From assembly GCF_040822065.1 (NCBI RefSeq), contig NZ_CP162005.1, forward strand, positions 2,666,001 to 2,730,000: 64,000 nt of DNA, given 5' to 3'. Positions 16,727 to 25,282 of the stretch are shown in pieces. Source of the stretch: Pedobacter sp. WC2423. GTDB taxonomy: Bacteria > Bacteroidota > Bacteroidia > Sphingobacteriales > Sphingobacteriaceae. The notes below the pieces were generated by a model. It was not told where the DNA came from. It made no database searches and saw only the letters and a program-made list of their open reading frames with translations. Position numbers and translations under genes: made by a program. The first letter of the stretch is position 1, and every line of letters starts with the position of its first letter.

Positions 16727-17710
16727 TTAGAACTCAGCTAACACAGGCCTGGTCCCCATAATTTCCTCGATATCTCCCATCACTTCAGTTGTCAATAAAG
16801 GCATCACATTTAAAGTAGTCAGGTTTTCTTTTAATTGTTCTGTTTTTGAAGCACCTAAGATAACCGTACTTACATTCGGATTTTTCAAACACCAGGCCAG
16901 TGACAATTTAGCCAGAGGCACATTCAGCTCATCAGCAAGCGTTTGTAATTTCTTAACCTTCGCCAGCTTTTCTTCTGCCAAAGCAGCTTCTTTGAGCCAT
17001 TCCATGCCTTTCATGTCCAGGCGCGTATTTTTAGCCTCTCCTGAGGTGTATTTACCAGAAAGTAATCCTGAAGCTAAAGGTGACCAGATTGTAGTCCCCA
17101 ATCCATACTCTTTAAATAACAACAGATATTCGCTTTCCAGTTTATTACGTTCCAGCAGGTTGTATTGAGGTTGTTCCATAACTGGCCCGATCAGATTATA
17201 CTGGCGTGCCGCACGGATAGCTTCCATAATCTCGGCCGCACTCCACTCTGAAGTTCCCCAGTATAGGATTTTACCCTGCTGTAATAAAGTATTCATCGCC
17301 CAGACAGTCTCCTCAACAGGCGTGTTCTTATCAGGACGGTGACAAAAATATAAATCCAGGTAATCTACCTGTAATCTCTTTAACGCACCATGACAAGCCT
17401 CAATCACATGTTTCCTTGACAGGCCTGTTCTGTTCGGCCCTTTATGTTCAGTTCCGAAAAAAACTTTACTGGAAACTACATATGATTCACGCTCCCATTG
17501 ATGTGCTTTAATGATTTTACCCATCACTTCTTCTGACTTTCCTGCTGCATAACCTTCTGCATTATCAAAAAAGTTTACACCAGCATCATAAGCAATTCCC
17601 ATCAATTCATCCGCAACTTTATCACTGATCTGATTGCCGAATGTTAACCAGCTTCCCAGAGAAAGCGCACTCAATTGTAATCCCGATTTTCCTAAACGTC
17701 TGTATTCCAT
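16727..17710 (-). CDS. Aldo/keto reductase (KCNAB/YghZ-like)
   Basis: This 327-residue cytoplasmic (beta/alpha)8 NADPH-dependent oxidoreductase keeps the catalytic tetrad. Asp and Tyr are in FDNAEGYAAGKSEEVMGK (near 48-55), Lys in YVVSSKVFFG and His in LYFCHRPDKNTP. The N terminus MEYRRLGKSGLQLSALSLGS is characteristic, as are the cofactor-binding regions WSPLASGLLSGKY and VILGASKTEQLKENL. It resembles the voltage-gated K+ channel beta-subunit branch. The physiological substrate is unknown, probably an aldehyde. It is monocistronic and convergent with GAPDH. Confidence 0.93.
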   Translation of the reverse strand: MEYRRLGKSGLQLSALSLGSWLTFGNQISDKVADELMGIAYDAGVNFFDNAEGYAAGKSEEVMGKIIKAHQWERESYVVSSKVFFGTEHKGPNRTGLSRKHVIEACHGALKRLQVDYLDLYFCHRPDKNTPVEETVWAMNTLLQQGKILYWGTSEWSAAEIMEAIRAARQYNLIGPVMEQPQYNLLERNKLESEYLLLFKEYGLGTTIWSPLASGLLSGKYTSGEAKNTRLDMKGMEWLKEAALAEEKLAKVKKLQTLADELNVPLAKLSLAWCLKNPNVSTVILGASKTEQLKENLTTLNVMPLLTTEVMGDIEEIMGTRPVLAEF

Positions 17711-17932
17711 TTTTATATGAATTTTAAATGTCAGCTATTTTCAAATCAGATCTCTGATCAGTATTACCCAAATAAAAGCAATACCAATTTTCCTGTTGAT
17801 GAATAAGCTAAATGTATAAAATAAGAACAGGAGCCCTTTACTTAAGTTTTTACGATAGCCCATTGATGTGTCACTAATTTGTAATATATTAGGGATACTA
17901 ACAATAACACCTATTAATAAAACACTGGCGCT

Positions 17933-18874
17933 ATGAAATTATATTTGCTAATACCCCTGGCATTTACACTGGGTTGCAATGCAGTAAAAACATCCAATCA
18001 ACCCGCTCACGCTGATCAGTTAATCAATGATGTCAAAGTTCTTTCTTCTGATGCCTACCAGGGAAGAAAAACAGGAACAAAAGGTGCCGAATTAGCAAGA
18101 ACATACATTGGCAAACGCTTCAGAGAAATTGGCCTGAAGGCTTATAAAAACTGTAATGGTTACCAGCAGTCCTTTACTTTCGCAGGAATTGATGATCCAA
18201 AAATAACGGGTAAGAACATGATTGGCTATATCAAAGGGACCACCAGCAAAGTGATCGTTATTTCTGCCCACTATGATCATTTAGGCGTGATTAACGGAAC
18301 AATCTATAATGGTGCAGATGATAACGCTTCAGGCGTAGCCGGCCTGCTGAAAATAGCCACGCACTTTGCAAAGAACAAACCGATGTATACAATGATTTTT
18401 GTTGCATTTGATGCGCAGGAATTTGGCAGAAAAGGTTCTGAGTATTTTGTGAACCATCCTCCTGTTGACCTGAGTAAGATTAAGCTGAACCTCAACCTGG
18501 ATATGATCAGTCACAATGATAAAGGAGAGATTTACGCCGCCGGAACTTATAAATACCCGCAGCTCAAAAACTATATCGCCACGACTATTCCTGATTTAAA
18601 AATCCTTTTCGGCCATGACAATGCAAGACTGGCAGCCGATGACTGGACGGATCAGAGTGATCAGTCTGCTTTCAACGCAAAAAACATCCCGTTTATTTAC
18701 TTTGGTGTGGAAGATCACAAAGATTACCACAAAGCCTCAGATAAATTTGAGAATATCAACCAGGCCTTCCTGATCAATGCCGCTAATGGCATTTTAGAGA
18801 TCACAGACAATTTTGATAAAGAACGAACCGTAGAAAAGATACTGCGTGACAGACTGCAGTCTAAAAGAAGATAA
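17933..18874 (+). CDS. M28-family zinc aminopeptidase-like lipoprotein
   Basis: This 313-residue exported peptidase has a lipoprotein signal (MKLYLLIPLAFTLGC, Cys15). The M28 co-catalytic zinc ligands are all visible: His and Asp in VISAHYDHLG, Asp in NGADDNASGVAGLL, the Glu pair region FVAFDAQEFGRKGSEYF, Asp in LNLDMISHN, and a late His in GVEDHKDYHKASD. The family removes N-terminal amino acids from peptides, and this protein probably acts in the periplasm anchored to a membrane. Length is short but complete for the catalytic domain. The next gene is separated by a long hairpin at 18903. Confidence 0.92.
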   Translation: MKLYLLIPLAFTLGCNAVKTSNQPAHADQLINDVKVLSSDAYQGRKTGTKGAELARTYIGKRFREIGLKAYKNCNGYQQSFTFAGIDDPKITGKNMIGYIKGTTSKVIVISAHYDHLGVINGTIYNGADDNASGVAGLLKIATHFAKNKPMYTMIFVAFDAQEFGRKGSEYFVNHPPVDLSKIKLNLNLDMISHNDKGEIYAAGTYKYPQLKNYIATTIPDLKILFGHDNARLAADDWTDQSDQSAFNAKNIPFIYFGVEDHKDYHKASDKFENINQAFLINAANGILEITDNFDKERTVEKILRDRLQSKRR

Positions 18875-18902
18875 TTAATAATTCCAAAACTCTTTCTTTA
18901 CT

Positions 18903-18953
18903 ATAACTGACTGTTTCCGGGCTGGGTAAGCCAGCCCGGAAACAGTCAGTTAT
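18903..18953. repeat. Perfect 23-bp inverted repeat (hairpin) after the M28 gene
   Basis: Arms 18903-18925 and 18931-18953 are exact reverse complements over 23 bp with a 5-nt loop (GTAAG). The inner part is G+C-rich (CCGGGCTGG/CCAGCCCGG). No T run follows on either strand. It probably ends the M28 transcript or stabilises its 3' end. The rest of the 306-bp gap (18954-19180) shows no gene. Confidence 0.8.
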
Positions 18954-19180
18954 GCGATAAAAATCAGCGAGATTACGCCCGTCGTAACTTACTGATAAAC
19001 AATGTATTTACCCTATCTCGTTCAGACGTCATTCGGAGAGATTTCACAGCCCCTTCAAACTTCACCCAATCGCCATCGAATAACAACTAAACTTAAGGTG
19101 AATTATTTTTTAAATAAAAATTATTTACTACACTATTGCTCAATAATTACCTATATTGTTGAAACTAACCAGACAAGATT

Positions 19181-19831
19181 ATGGCAATTTTACAGGAAGG
19201 CTCTTTATTAGCAGGTGTCAGAGGAAGAATAGGAAACGTGGTGATCTATCAATGGAAAAATAAGGTATGCGCCCGCACATTACCAATAAAGCCCCATAAA
19301 AAAAGGGTGAGAACGATTCCTCAGCAGGCGCAGAACGGTAAACTAAAGGTATTAACTCCTTTTTTAAAACAGGTTAAGCCCTTCCTTAGAACAGGATTCA
19401 AACACCTGGCAGAAGAACGCAACATCACTGCAAACAATGCCGCTAAATCTGTTAATCTGCTGCATGCAATTAAAGGAGAATTTCCTCACCAGGAAATCAA
19501 CTGGGACGCTGTTTTAGTAGCTGACGGAAACTTGCTTAAACCTGAAAATGTTAAAGTGACCGTATCAGAAAATGCCTTTAACTTTACCTGGGATCAGGAT
19601 ATTACAACCACAGGCAATCCAACAGACAGAGCTATTATCCTTTTATACAACAAAAATTCCGGGCGTGTACATGCCAATTACAGCGGTGCACAAAGGGATG
19701 AACTCAAGCATACTTTCCCCATGAAACCTGGTTACATTAAAAATAACACTTATGAAGTATTTATCGCTTTTAAAGACATCATGAGCGACGAGGTTTCCCA
19801 AAGCGTGTATTGCGGGAGATTTACGAATTAA
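19181..19831 (+). CDS. DUF6266 family protein
   Basis: This 216-residue protein of unknown function begins MAILQEGSLLAGVRGRIGNV, a pattern I associate with DUF6266 proteins of Sphingobacteriaceae. A basic N-terminal segment (KPHKKRVRTIPQQAQNGKLK) is followed by a C-terminal half rich in beta-strands (VKVTVSENAFNFTWDQDITT), which looks like an Ig/fibronectin-like sandwich. There is no signal peptide or TM segment. Related proteins are often found in several copies per genome. I do not know its function. Confidence 0.65.
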   Translation: MAILQEGSLLAGVRGRIGNVVIYQWKNKVCARTLPIKPHKKRVRTIPQQAQNGKLKVLTPFLKQVKPFLRTGFKHLAEERNITANNAAKSVNLLHAIKGEFPHQEINWDAVLVADGNLLKPENVKVTVSENAFNFTWDQDITTTGNPTDRAIILLYNKNSGRVHANYSGAQRDELKHTFPMKPGYIKNNTYEVFIAFKDIMSDEVSQSVYCGRFTN

Positions 19832-19841
19832 GTTTTAAAAT

Positions 19842-19872
19842 AAAAAAGACCGGAATCTCTTCCGGCCTTTTT
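19842..19872. terminator. Terminator between convergent DUF6266 and S41 genes
   Basis: AAAAAAGACCGGAA (19842-19855) pairs with TTCCGGCCTTTTT (19860-19872) around TCTC, with one A/C mismatch, and has A and T runs on both sides. Confidence 0.82.
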
Positions 19873-19890
19873 AAAGGAAATATTGTGTCT

Positions 19891-21525
19891 TTATTTTTTC
19901 AGGGAATGCCTGGTTTCAATCATTCCTACAAATTCACTATTGGGATTAACTTTTCTGATTTGCTGGCTTTTGAAGTCTGCCCTGCTTGCTCTTCTGGCTT
20001 CCGTATTGGCAATTCCCTGAGTAGCGGTAACTGCAGGGGCTAATACATTCAGTGCTTTAGCCAGATAATTCTCTCTTACATCACCAAAAACGTATTCAGG
20101 GTCGTCATATTCATCCAGTACATCAGGTACCATCCCTGTATAATATCCACCTTCATTTTTTGAATTTCTGGTTTCAAATATTGGCATATAAACCTGGTAT
20201 CTGTTTTCCAGTACGATAGGAAAGAAACCTACAGGCTTACCATAAGTGGTATCCCCTACCAGTTTCACATTCATATAAGGTTTAAGACTGTTAATTACGA
20301 TCTCACTTGCAGAAGCCGTATTGCGGGTCACAATAAAGACAATGTTATTGATCCCGCCCAGACTTCCTTTTTTACTAAAGGTAATTGTGTTAGCAGCTAC
20401 TGAATAATTATCATCGGCCGCAGTCAGTATTTTTCCATTTTGACGTATAATCTTTCCATCGCCATCAAGAAGCGGCTGATTTGCCAGAATAGTTGCATTA
20501 CCGGCCTGCATTAATGGGTTATATAGCTCAGTAAACATCGTTTGCCCTGAGGTACCTGATGGTGCAATCAGATTGGTCAGGTAAGATGCTGTATTTACAT
20601 AGCCCCCGCCATTGTATCTTAAATCAACAATCAGATCAGTTACCCCCTGTGCACTAAAAGCTGCAAATACAGGATCTAAACTGGCATCACTCGCTCCGGT
20701 ACTGCTTGATAACCTGGCGAATCTTGCATAAGCCAGGTAACCTATTTTTTTACCTGAGCGGGCAATAACTTTAGAGGTATAGACCGGATTGCTCTTATAA
20801 GAAGCTCTGTTCAGCGTTAAACTAAAAGGAACCTTATCAATGGAGTTATAACCTTCGATAGTTATGGAAGCCGCAGAAAACGAATTAAATACAGTTTCAT
20901 TTTCATTCGTGTAACTCGCACCTACAGTCTGGCCATTCACTTTAGTAATTAACCAGCCTCTTTTCACGCCAGCAGTTTCTGCCGGAGAGCCCGGATAAAC
21001 AGCAGTTACAAATAATTGATATTTATCAGAATTTCTGAAAAGATAAAATATAGGTCTGATCCCTACATCGTATCCATTATTATCTACATCCACATTTGCA
21101 GTTTTTATGGCAGAAGTAGCACTTGGATTTGCCTGGGTCAGATCATCGATTCTTGAATACTTAGGGTACCCATAACCATTGTATTCAAAAGGTTTACCAG
21201 TGGCAGGATTAATCTTCAGGTTACTGATGGCAAATAATTCGTCATCATAGTTATCGATTGGCTTTGATTTGGTAGAAAACTGTCTTGGATTGAAGGCAGC
21301 GTATTCAGGGATTGCATCACTCCAGTAGTAAATCTGTTTAGCATACAGAAACAACGAATCCAGTGTCAACTGTGTACGCGTGCCTGCAGCCGGCGATCCT
21401 CCGTTTCTATCTGTTGGGTTAGTTGTAATAGCTGGTTTAGGACTCTTTTTACATGAACTTGAAATCACGACTAAGAGAAACAGCGTTAAAATCGCTAAAC
21501 GATTGTTTGATAAGTTAATCCTCAT
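19891..21525 (-). CDS. S41-family (C-terminal processing) peptidase, lipoprotein
   Basis: This protein is about 544 residues from the ATG at 21525. A start 8 codons upstream exists, but the chosen one gives the better lipoprotein signal (LAILTLFLLVVISSSC). A PDZ domain lies around residues 185-255 (VTAVYPGSPAETAGVKRGWL). The S41 core follows, with substrate-strand motif DLIVDLRYNGGGYVNTASYL, nucleophile Ser in TRNTASASEIVINSLKP and general-base Lys in GDTTYGKPVGFFP. It is expected to be a periplasmic, membrane-anchored serine protease cutting near C termini. It is transcribed alone. The tail after the peptidase domain (Arg/Ala-rich) has no known domain. Confidence 0.9.
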   Translation of the reverse strand: MRINLSNNRLAILTLFLLVVISSSCKKSPKPAITTNPTDRNGGSPAAGTRTQLTLDSLFLYAKQIYYWSDAIPEYAAFNPRQFSTKSKPIDNYDDELFAISNLKINPATGKPFEYNGYGYPKYSRIDDLTQANPSATSAIKTANVDVDNNGYDVGIRPIFYLFRNSDKYQLFVTAVYPGSPAETAGVKRGWLITKVNGQTVGASYTNENETVFNSFSAASITIEGYNSIDKVPFSLTLNRASYKSNPVYTSKVIARSGKKIGYLAYARFARLSSSTGASDASLDPVFAAFSAQGVTDLIVDLRYNGGGYVNTASYLTNLIAPSGTSGQTMFTELYNPLMQAGNATILANQPLLDGDGKIIRQNGKILTAADDNYSVAANTITFSKKGSLGGINNIVFIVTRNTASASEIVINSLKPYMNVKLVGDTTYGKPVGFFPIVLENRYQVYMPIFETRNSKNEGGYYTGMVPDVLDEYDDPEYVFGDVRENYLAKALNVLAPAVTATQGIANTEARRASRADFKSQQIRKVNPNSEFVGMIETRHSLKK

Positions 21526-21572
21526 AAATAGGTAATATGAAATATGCAATCAAGGTAAAGAAAGAATAAGTA

Positions 21573-22160
21573 TTAAAGTTGGTCTACAGCTAAAAATTCA
21601 ACTTTATCTCCACTGGCACACAGACTTTTACCAATCACTAAAACTTCTTTCTTCTTTAAATCATGCTTCAAAATAATCATATCCAGGGTCTGTTCAAAAG
21701 TCCCTGTTTCCGCACTAAAATAGACCGTCAGAAATTGAGCTAAACCGTTCCATTCCATTTGCCTGATTTTATTTAATTGCTGCACGGGATCACCGTCTAC
21801 CAATAAAAAGACAGGCTTGCCAGCTTCATGGATCTCTTTCAAAAAATCAAGAACGGGCGCAAAAAGTAATAACTTTAAAGGAAGCTTTGCATTTTGTTGC
21901 AGCAAATCAAAGTTTATGAGGTATTTCTGAGGCAAATTAAACTTTGCAGCCGTTTTAGTAAAGATATCAGCAGCACCATCTTTCAGATAAGCAGCAGTCA
22001 TAAACTGTACAATTTCCTGTGCATCTATTTGTTCCCCATATTCTATAAATTGTGCGAACAGATAATAGACCTGCAATTGATAATCTTTTACGGGATATAA
22101 AACATCATCCAGACCAAAAACAAAAGCCTGCCTGGGATGAATAAGATCTTGATATTTCAT
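21573..22160 (-). CDS. HAD-like protein with degenerate catalytic motifs
   Basis: This 195-residue protein has the HAD fold layout. Motif I should be DxDxT; here it is VFGLDDVLYPV, so the nucleophile Asp is replaced by Gly. Motif II, usually T/S-N-G, is LLVDGDPVQQLNKI. Motif IV, usually GDS, is VIGKSLCASGDKV. Without the nucleophile, phosphatase activity is unlikely and the protein may bind a ligand or partner. Its start overlaps the stop of the upstream gene by one base (TAATG), so the two are translationally coupled, which suggests they work together. Confidence 0.75.
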   Translation of the reverse strand: MKYQDLIHPRQAFVFGLDDVLYPVKDYQLQVYYLFAQFIEYGEQIDAQEIVQFMTAAYLKDGAADIFTKTAAKFNLPQKYLINFDLLQQNAKLPLKLLLFAPVLDFLKEIHEAGKPVFLLVDGDPVQQLNKIRQMEWNGLAQFLTVYFSAETGTFEQTLDMIILKHDLKKKEVLVIGKSLCASGDKVEFLAVDQL

Positions 22161-22651
22161 TAGGCAATCGTAAATAATACTTGTTCTTCTGGATCTTCAT
22201 TCAGATAGAAAACCCCATTTAATGTTTTTTCTTTTCCTAATAAAGCCAGTTTATCCGCTGCTACAGTTGTATAAAGCAATTCTCCTTTATCAAACACAGC
22301 CCAGTTGTTTTTATCCGTAACCTTTTCAGACAGATAAAGTGGAAAATGAAGCAAGTCAGGTAATAAAACATGAATATTGAACTCTTCAAATAGCACAGCA
22401 GATCTCATGACAGCCTCCAGCTCAAAGCTATACAATGGCAATAAGCGGTCTGCTTGCTGGTCTAAACAGGCGTTTAATAAGGTATGTGCGATGGTATCGT
22501 CATTCCGTTCACCCAAACTCACAAACTGGTATTGAGCAGATGCAAAGGAAGGCATGTCGCCATAATCTCCTAATAAGATCTGGTCGCCGGTAAATGCCTT
22601 TAATATTTTTTGTGCCTGGGCAGATTTGCCGCCGGTAATCAGTGTTTTCAA
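22160..22651 (-). CDS. Uncharacterised protein, pre-ATP-grasp (Rossmann-like) domain only
   Basis: This 163-residue protein starts MKTLITGGKSAQAQKILKAF, a short Rossmann-like opening like the N-terminal domain ahead of ATP-grasp enzymes (carbamoyl-phosphate-synthase-like). The pattern LLPLYSFELEAVMRSAVLFE, and the late LPDLLHFPLYLSEKVTDKNN where an ATP-grasp core normally begins, support this. The ATP-grasp core itself is absent, so it should not be a ligase alone. It overlaps the HAD-like gene by one base and lies 3 bp after lolD, so the three form an operon. Function unknown. Confidence 0.6.
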   Translation of the reverse strand: MKTLITGGKSAQAQKILKAFTGDQILLGDYGDMPSFASAQYQFVSLGERNDDTIAHTLLNACLDQQADRLLPLYSFELEAVMRSAVLFEEFNIHVLLPDLLHFPLYLSEKVTDKNNWAVFDKGELLYTTVAADKLALLGKEKTLNGVFYLNEDPEEQVLFTIA

Positions 22652-22654
22652 ATT

Positions 22655-23305
22655 TTATACAATTAAACCATCTTTCATGGTGACAACCCTGTCGCTAATC
22701 GAGGCAAGGTCTTTATTATGGGTAACAATTACGAATGTCTGCTGGAAGTTATCACGCAGCGTGATAAAAAACTGATGTAGAGACTCAGCATTTGCTGAAT
22801 CAAGGTTTCCTGATGGCTCATCAGCCAATATAATGGCAGGATTATTAATTAAAGCCCTGGCTACTGCAATACGTTGCTGCTCGCCTCCGGAAAGTTGGTT
22901 TGGCTTATGTGAAGCCCGGTCTTTTAAACCCAGCAGTTCTAAAAGTTCTAATGCCCGTGTTTCCGCTTCTTTCTTACTTTTTTTAGCAATAAAAGCAGGG
23001 ATACAAATATTTTCAAGCGCAGTAAATTCTGGTAACAAATGGTGAAACTGGAATACAAAACCAATATTCTGATTTCTGAATATACTCATGGGTTCACCGG
23101 AAAGCTGTGCCAGTTTGGTTCCATTTAATTCAACGGTTCCTTCGTCCGGTTTATCCAGCGTACCTAATATATGCAGTAAAGTACTTTTACCCGCACCTGA
23201 AGCCCCGATAATACTGACAATCTCTCCTTTGGCAACTTCAAAATCCACCCCTTTTAGAATAGGTAAACTTCCATAAGCTTTTCTGATACCTGTGGCTTTT
23301 AGCAT
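22655..23305 (-). CDS. lolD: ABC transporter ATPase, LolD/MacB type
   Basis: This 216-residue nucleotide-binding subunit has Walker [10 protein letters not shown] (near 34-42), Q-loop [18 protein letters not shown], signature [15 protein letters not shown] and Walker [13 protein letters not shown], followed by the H-loop [23 protein letters not shown] is typical of LolD, which powers lipoprotein release from the inner membrane for sorting to the outer membrane. The membrane subunit (LolC/E) is not adjacent. Assignment to Lol rather than another MacB-type exporter rests on overall resemblance only. It is the first gene of a three-gene operon with the degenerate pair. Confidence 0.82.
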   Translation of the reverse strand: MLKATGIRKAYGSLPILKGVDFEVAKGEIVSIIGASGAGKSTLLHILGTLDKPDEGTVELNGTKLAQLSGEPMSIFRNQNIGFVFQFHHLLPEFTALENICIPAFIAKKSKKEAETRALELLELLGLKDRASHKPNQLSGGEQQRIAVARALINNPAIILADEPSGNLDSANAESLHQFFITLRDNFQQTFVIVTHNKDLASISDRVVTMKDGLIV

Positions 23306-23370
23306 GCAGCAAACTTACGAAATTTGAGAAATAATTCTTTTGATCCTAAAATGAAATATTAGTTTTACTA

Positions 23371-24306
23371 TTATTGCGCTGCTATCAAACTAAAGACGTT
23401 GCTTATCTGATGAAGATTATCGATCTTTTTAAGATTTTCATCTTCCATATCGTATAAAATAAACTCATCAACACCATAAGAGTTTCTGAATTTACCGAGT
23501 AATTCAAATAAAGAATCAATGGTAACCGGAATTGGTTGTATAGAATTAGCAGACGGATCCTGCCTGTTTAAGCTATCACATTTTAATTCAGCTCTCTCCA
23601 TTGAATCCCCAACTACAATTGCAAGAGCCAGACTTACCTCAGGCATATACCCATTATTATTAAAAAAAAGCTTTTTATAATTCAATAGTTCATCCTTCTT
23701 GTAATCTGCCAGCAAAGCATCTTTACCATGCATTATCGATCTGCAGATATTTAATTTGTACTGAATTGCAATTTCAATACTATCATAAGACTTTGATAAA
23801 TACCAGATTTGCGGTATAGATCCGCCATATGGAGGAATTACAACCTCATGCGCTTCAAAATTTGCTTTTTCATTATAAAAGAGGTCATATATTTTCTGAA
23901 TTTTCTCTATCGAGATGTTCTTGTTATTTCTATCATATAGCTTATCATGAAAGTAGCGGCTCCCAGGATCACCTTTAGCTAATCCTAAATCAATTCTGTC
24001 AGAGAACAGGTTATTGAGCGACTTATAATTGGTAACGACATGATATGGATCATACATTTTAAATAAGGTTCCGGCAGAACCTACCCTGATATAATTAGTT
24101 GATCCAGCCACCAAAGCAATCAGAATATCCGGATTTGTAAAAGGAGCGATTTTATTTGGATTATGATGCTCGGTTAACCAAAATCTTGAAAACCCGAGTT
24201 TATCTGCGGTTTCTGCATAGTCCAATATTTGCTGCACAGCAGTCAAAGAATCAGTATTTAACCTGAAACCCCACTCAAGTATTCCCAACTTTAAATCAGA
24301 CGACAT
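23371..24306 (-). CDS. Luciferase-like (LLM) flavin-dependent oxidoreductase, RiPP-cluster border
   Basis: This ~311-residue protein has the bacterial-luciferase/F420-reductase TIM-barrel fold. The opening is KLGILEWGFRLNTDSLTAVQ, then AETADKLGFSRFWLTEHHNP, a family hallmark. IRVGSAGTLFKMYDPYHVVT and RIDLGLAKGDPGSRYF follow. The start is the ATG at 24306; a TTG three codons earlier is less likely. It is divergent from the lanthipeptide genes across a ~430-bp region and is A+T-rich like them. Enzymes of this fold are known as LanJ-type tailoring reductases in lanthipeptide pathways. That role (for example dehydroalanine to D-Ala) is an inference from position. Confidence 0.82.
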   Translation of the reverse strand: MSSDLKLGILEWGFRLNTDSLTAVQQILDYAETADKLGFSRFWLTEHHNPNKIAPFTNPDILIALVAGSTNYIRVGSAGTLFKMYDPYHVVTNYKSLNNLFSDRIDLGLAKGDPGSRYFHDKLYDRNNKNISIEKIQKIYDLFYNEKANFEAHEVVIPPYGGSIPQIWYLSKSYDSIEIAIQYKLNICRSIMHGKDALLADYKKDELLNYKKLFFNNNGYMPEVSLALAIVVGDSMERAELKCDSLNRQDPSANSIQPIPVTIDSLFELLGKFRNSYGVDEFILYDMEDENLKKIDNLHQISNVFSLIAAQ

Positions 24307-24734
24307 ATACTGCAATATAATTGATTTAAAATAACAAAAAAATTCTTAAATAACAATTACTTATCAAAATAAAGCAGAGTCAAACAAATTACATCTCCAA
24401 TCCATAAAGCTTTATTAGTTATTAAAAGAGTTACCAGCAATAACTAACAAATATTCTCTATACAAAACCAATAAAACCTTAATAGTTAATCATAGCGATT
24501 AATGAGTTAAAAAATAAGTTTACCTGTTAAATAAGCCATTTCACCATGACTTTATTTGATTTCGTGTAAAATAATATATAAGAGATATATAATTACATAA
24601 ATTGTACATAAAACAAATACCACATTAAATTAATAGCACTATCATTTATAAAACTATATATTCTTTGAATGAAACATTATTAACGCTTAAAAACAAGCTG
24701 AATTATTTTATAAAAACATATAAAAGCCAAAATC
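24307..24734. promoter_or_regulatory. Divergent regulatory region of the RiPP cluster
   Basis: This very A+T-rich 428-bp region separates the LLM oxidoreductase from the first precursor gene and must hold both promoters. I could not find a clean TAnnTTTG element on either strand by eye. The nearest, TATTCTTTG at 24659-24667, has one extra base. An alternative sigma factor or an unseen regulator is possible. Confidence 0.4.
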
Positions 24735-24911
24735 ATGGAACAAAAAATTCAGTTAGCCAAAGCTTTAAAGTTAACCAAAGAATCACTTACTAAACTTCAG
24801 GAAAGCCAGATGTTAAGTATTAAAGGTGGAACTGCTGCTTTATTTAACTCTAGCGGACCAAAATGCACGTGTGGCAGGCATTCTTGCGTAGGATCAAAGG
24901 AACAACGATAA
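24735..24911 (+). CDS. Class I lanthipeptide precursor 1
   Basis: This 58-residue precursor has a leader MEQKIQLAKALKLTKESLTK, then LQESQMLSIKGG, ending in a double glycine (Gly31-Gly32) expected to be cut by the C39 peptidase of the adjacent transporter. The 26-residue core begins TAALFNSSGPKCTCGRHSC. It has three Cys (44, 46, 51) and Ser/Thr residues at 33, 39, 40, 45, 50 and 54 that the LanB could dehydrate. It is the most divergent of the three copies in the leader (Ala8, Thr14) and tail (VGSKEQR). Codons run directly to TAA, and the conserved CCAAAATC stands before the ATG in all three copies. Confidence 0.88.
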   Translation: MEQKIQLAKALKLTKESLTKLQESQMLSIKGGTAALFNSSGPKCTCGRHSCVGSKEQR

Positions 24912-25003
24912 CTCATTTAAGAAATTGCATAGAGCAGTCAGTATAATTAATTCTGTTTAAGCAATACTAAATAAATCAAATCAACAACTTAAAAACCAAA
25001 ATC

Positions 25004-25183
25004 ATGAAACAAAAAATTCAGTTAACCAAAGCTTTAAAGCTAAACAAAGAATCGCTTACTAAACTTCAGGAAAGCCAGATGTCAAGTATCAAAGGTGGAA
25101 CTGCTTCTTTATTTAGTTCTAGTGGGCCAAAATGTACTTGTGGTAAGAACTCTTGTAATAAAGAAGTGGAAGAAATTAGTTAA
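25004..25183 (+). CDS. Class I lanthipeptide precursor 2
   Basis: This 59-residue precursor's leader (MKQKIQLTKALKLNKESLTK, then LQESQMSSIKGG) is nearly identical to that of copy 3. The core is TASLFSSSGPKCTCGKNSC followed by an acidic tail NKEVEEIS. Cys at 44, 46 and 51 and Ser/Thr at 33, 35, 38-40, 45, 50 and 59 are the candidate ring partners. Its ATG is 269 bp after that of copy 1, with a repeated spacer, showing tandem duplication. Confidence 0.88.
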   Translation: MKQKIQLTKALKLNKESLTKLQESQMSSIKGGTASLFSSSGPKCTCGKNSCNKEVEEIS

Positions 25184-25282
25184 TCCAAAATTGATTAAAA
25201 AAATTGCATGGAGCGATTTGAATAATAATTCCGCTCAGTGTAATACTAAATAAATCAAATCAACAACTTAAAAACCAAAATC

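Noticed and set aside
24723..25282. CRISPR-like direct repeats in the precursor region
   Set aside because: Repeats are ~270-280 bp gene units, not short repeats with unique spacers. No cas genes. No CRISPR array was seen anywhere.
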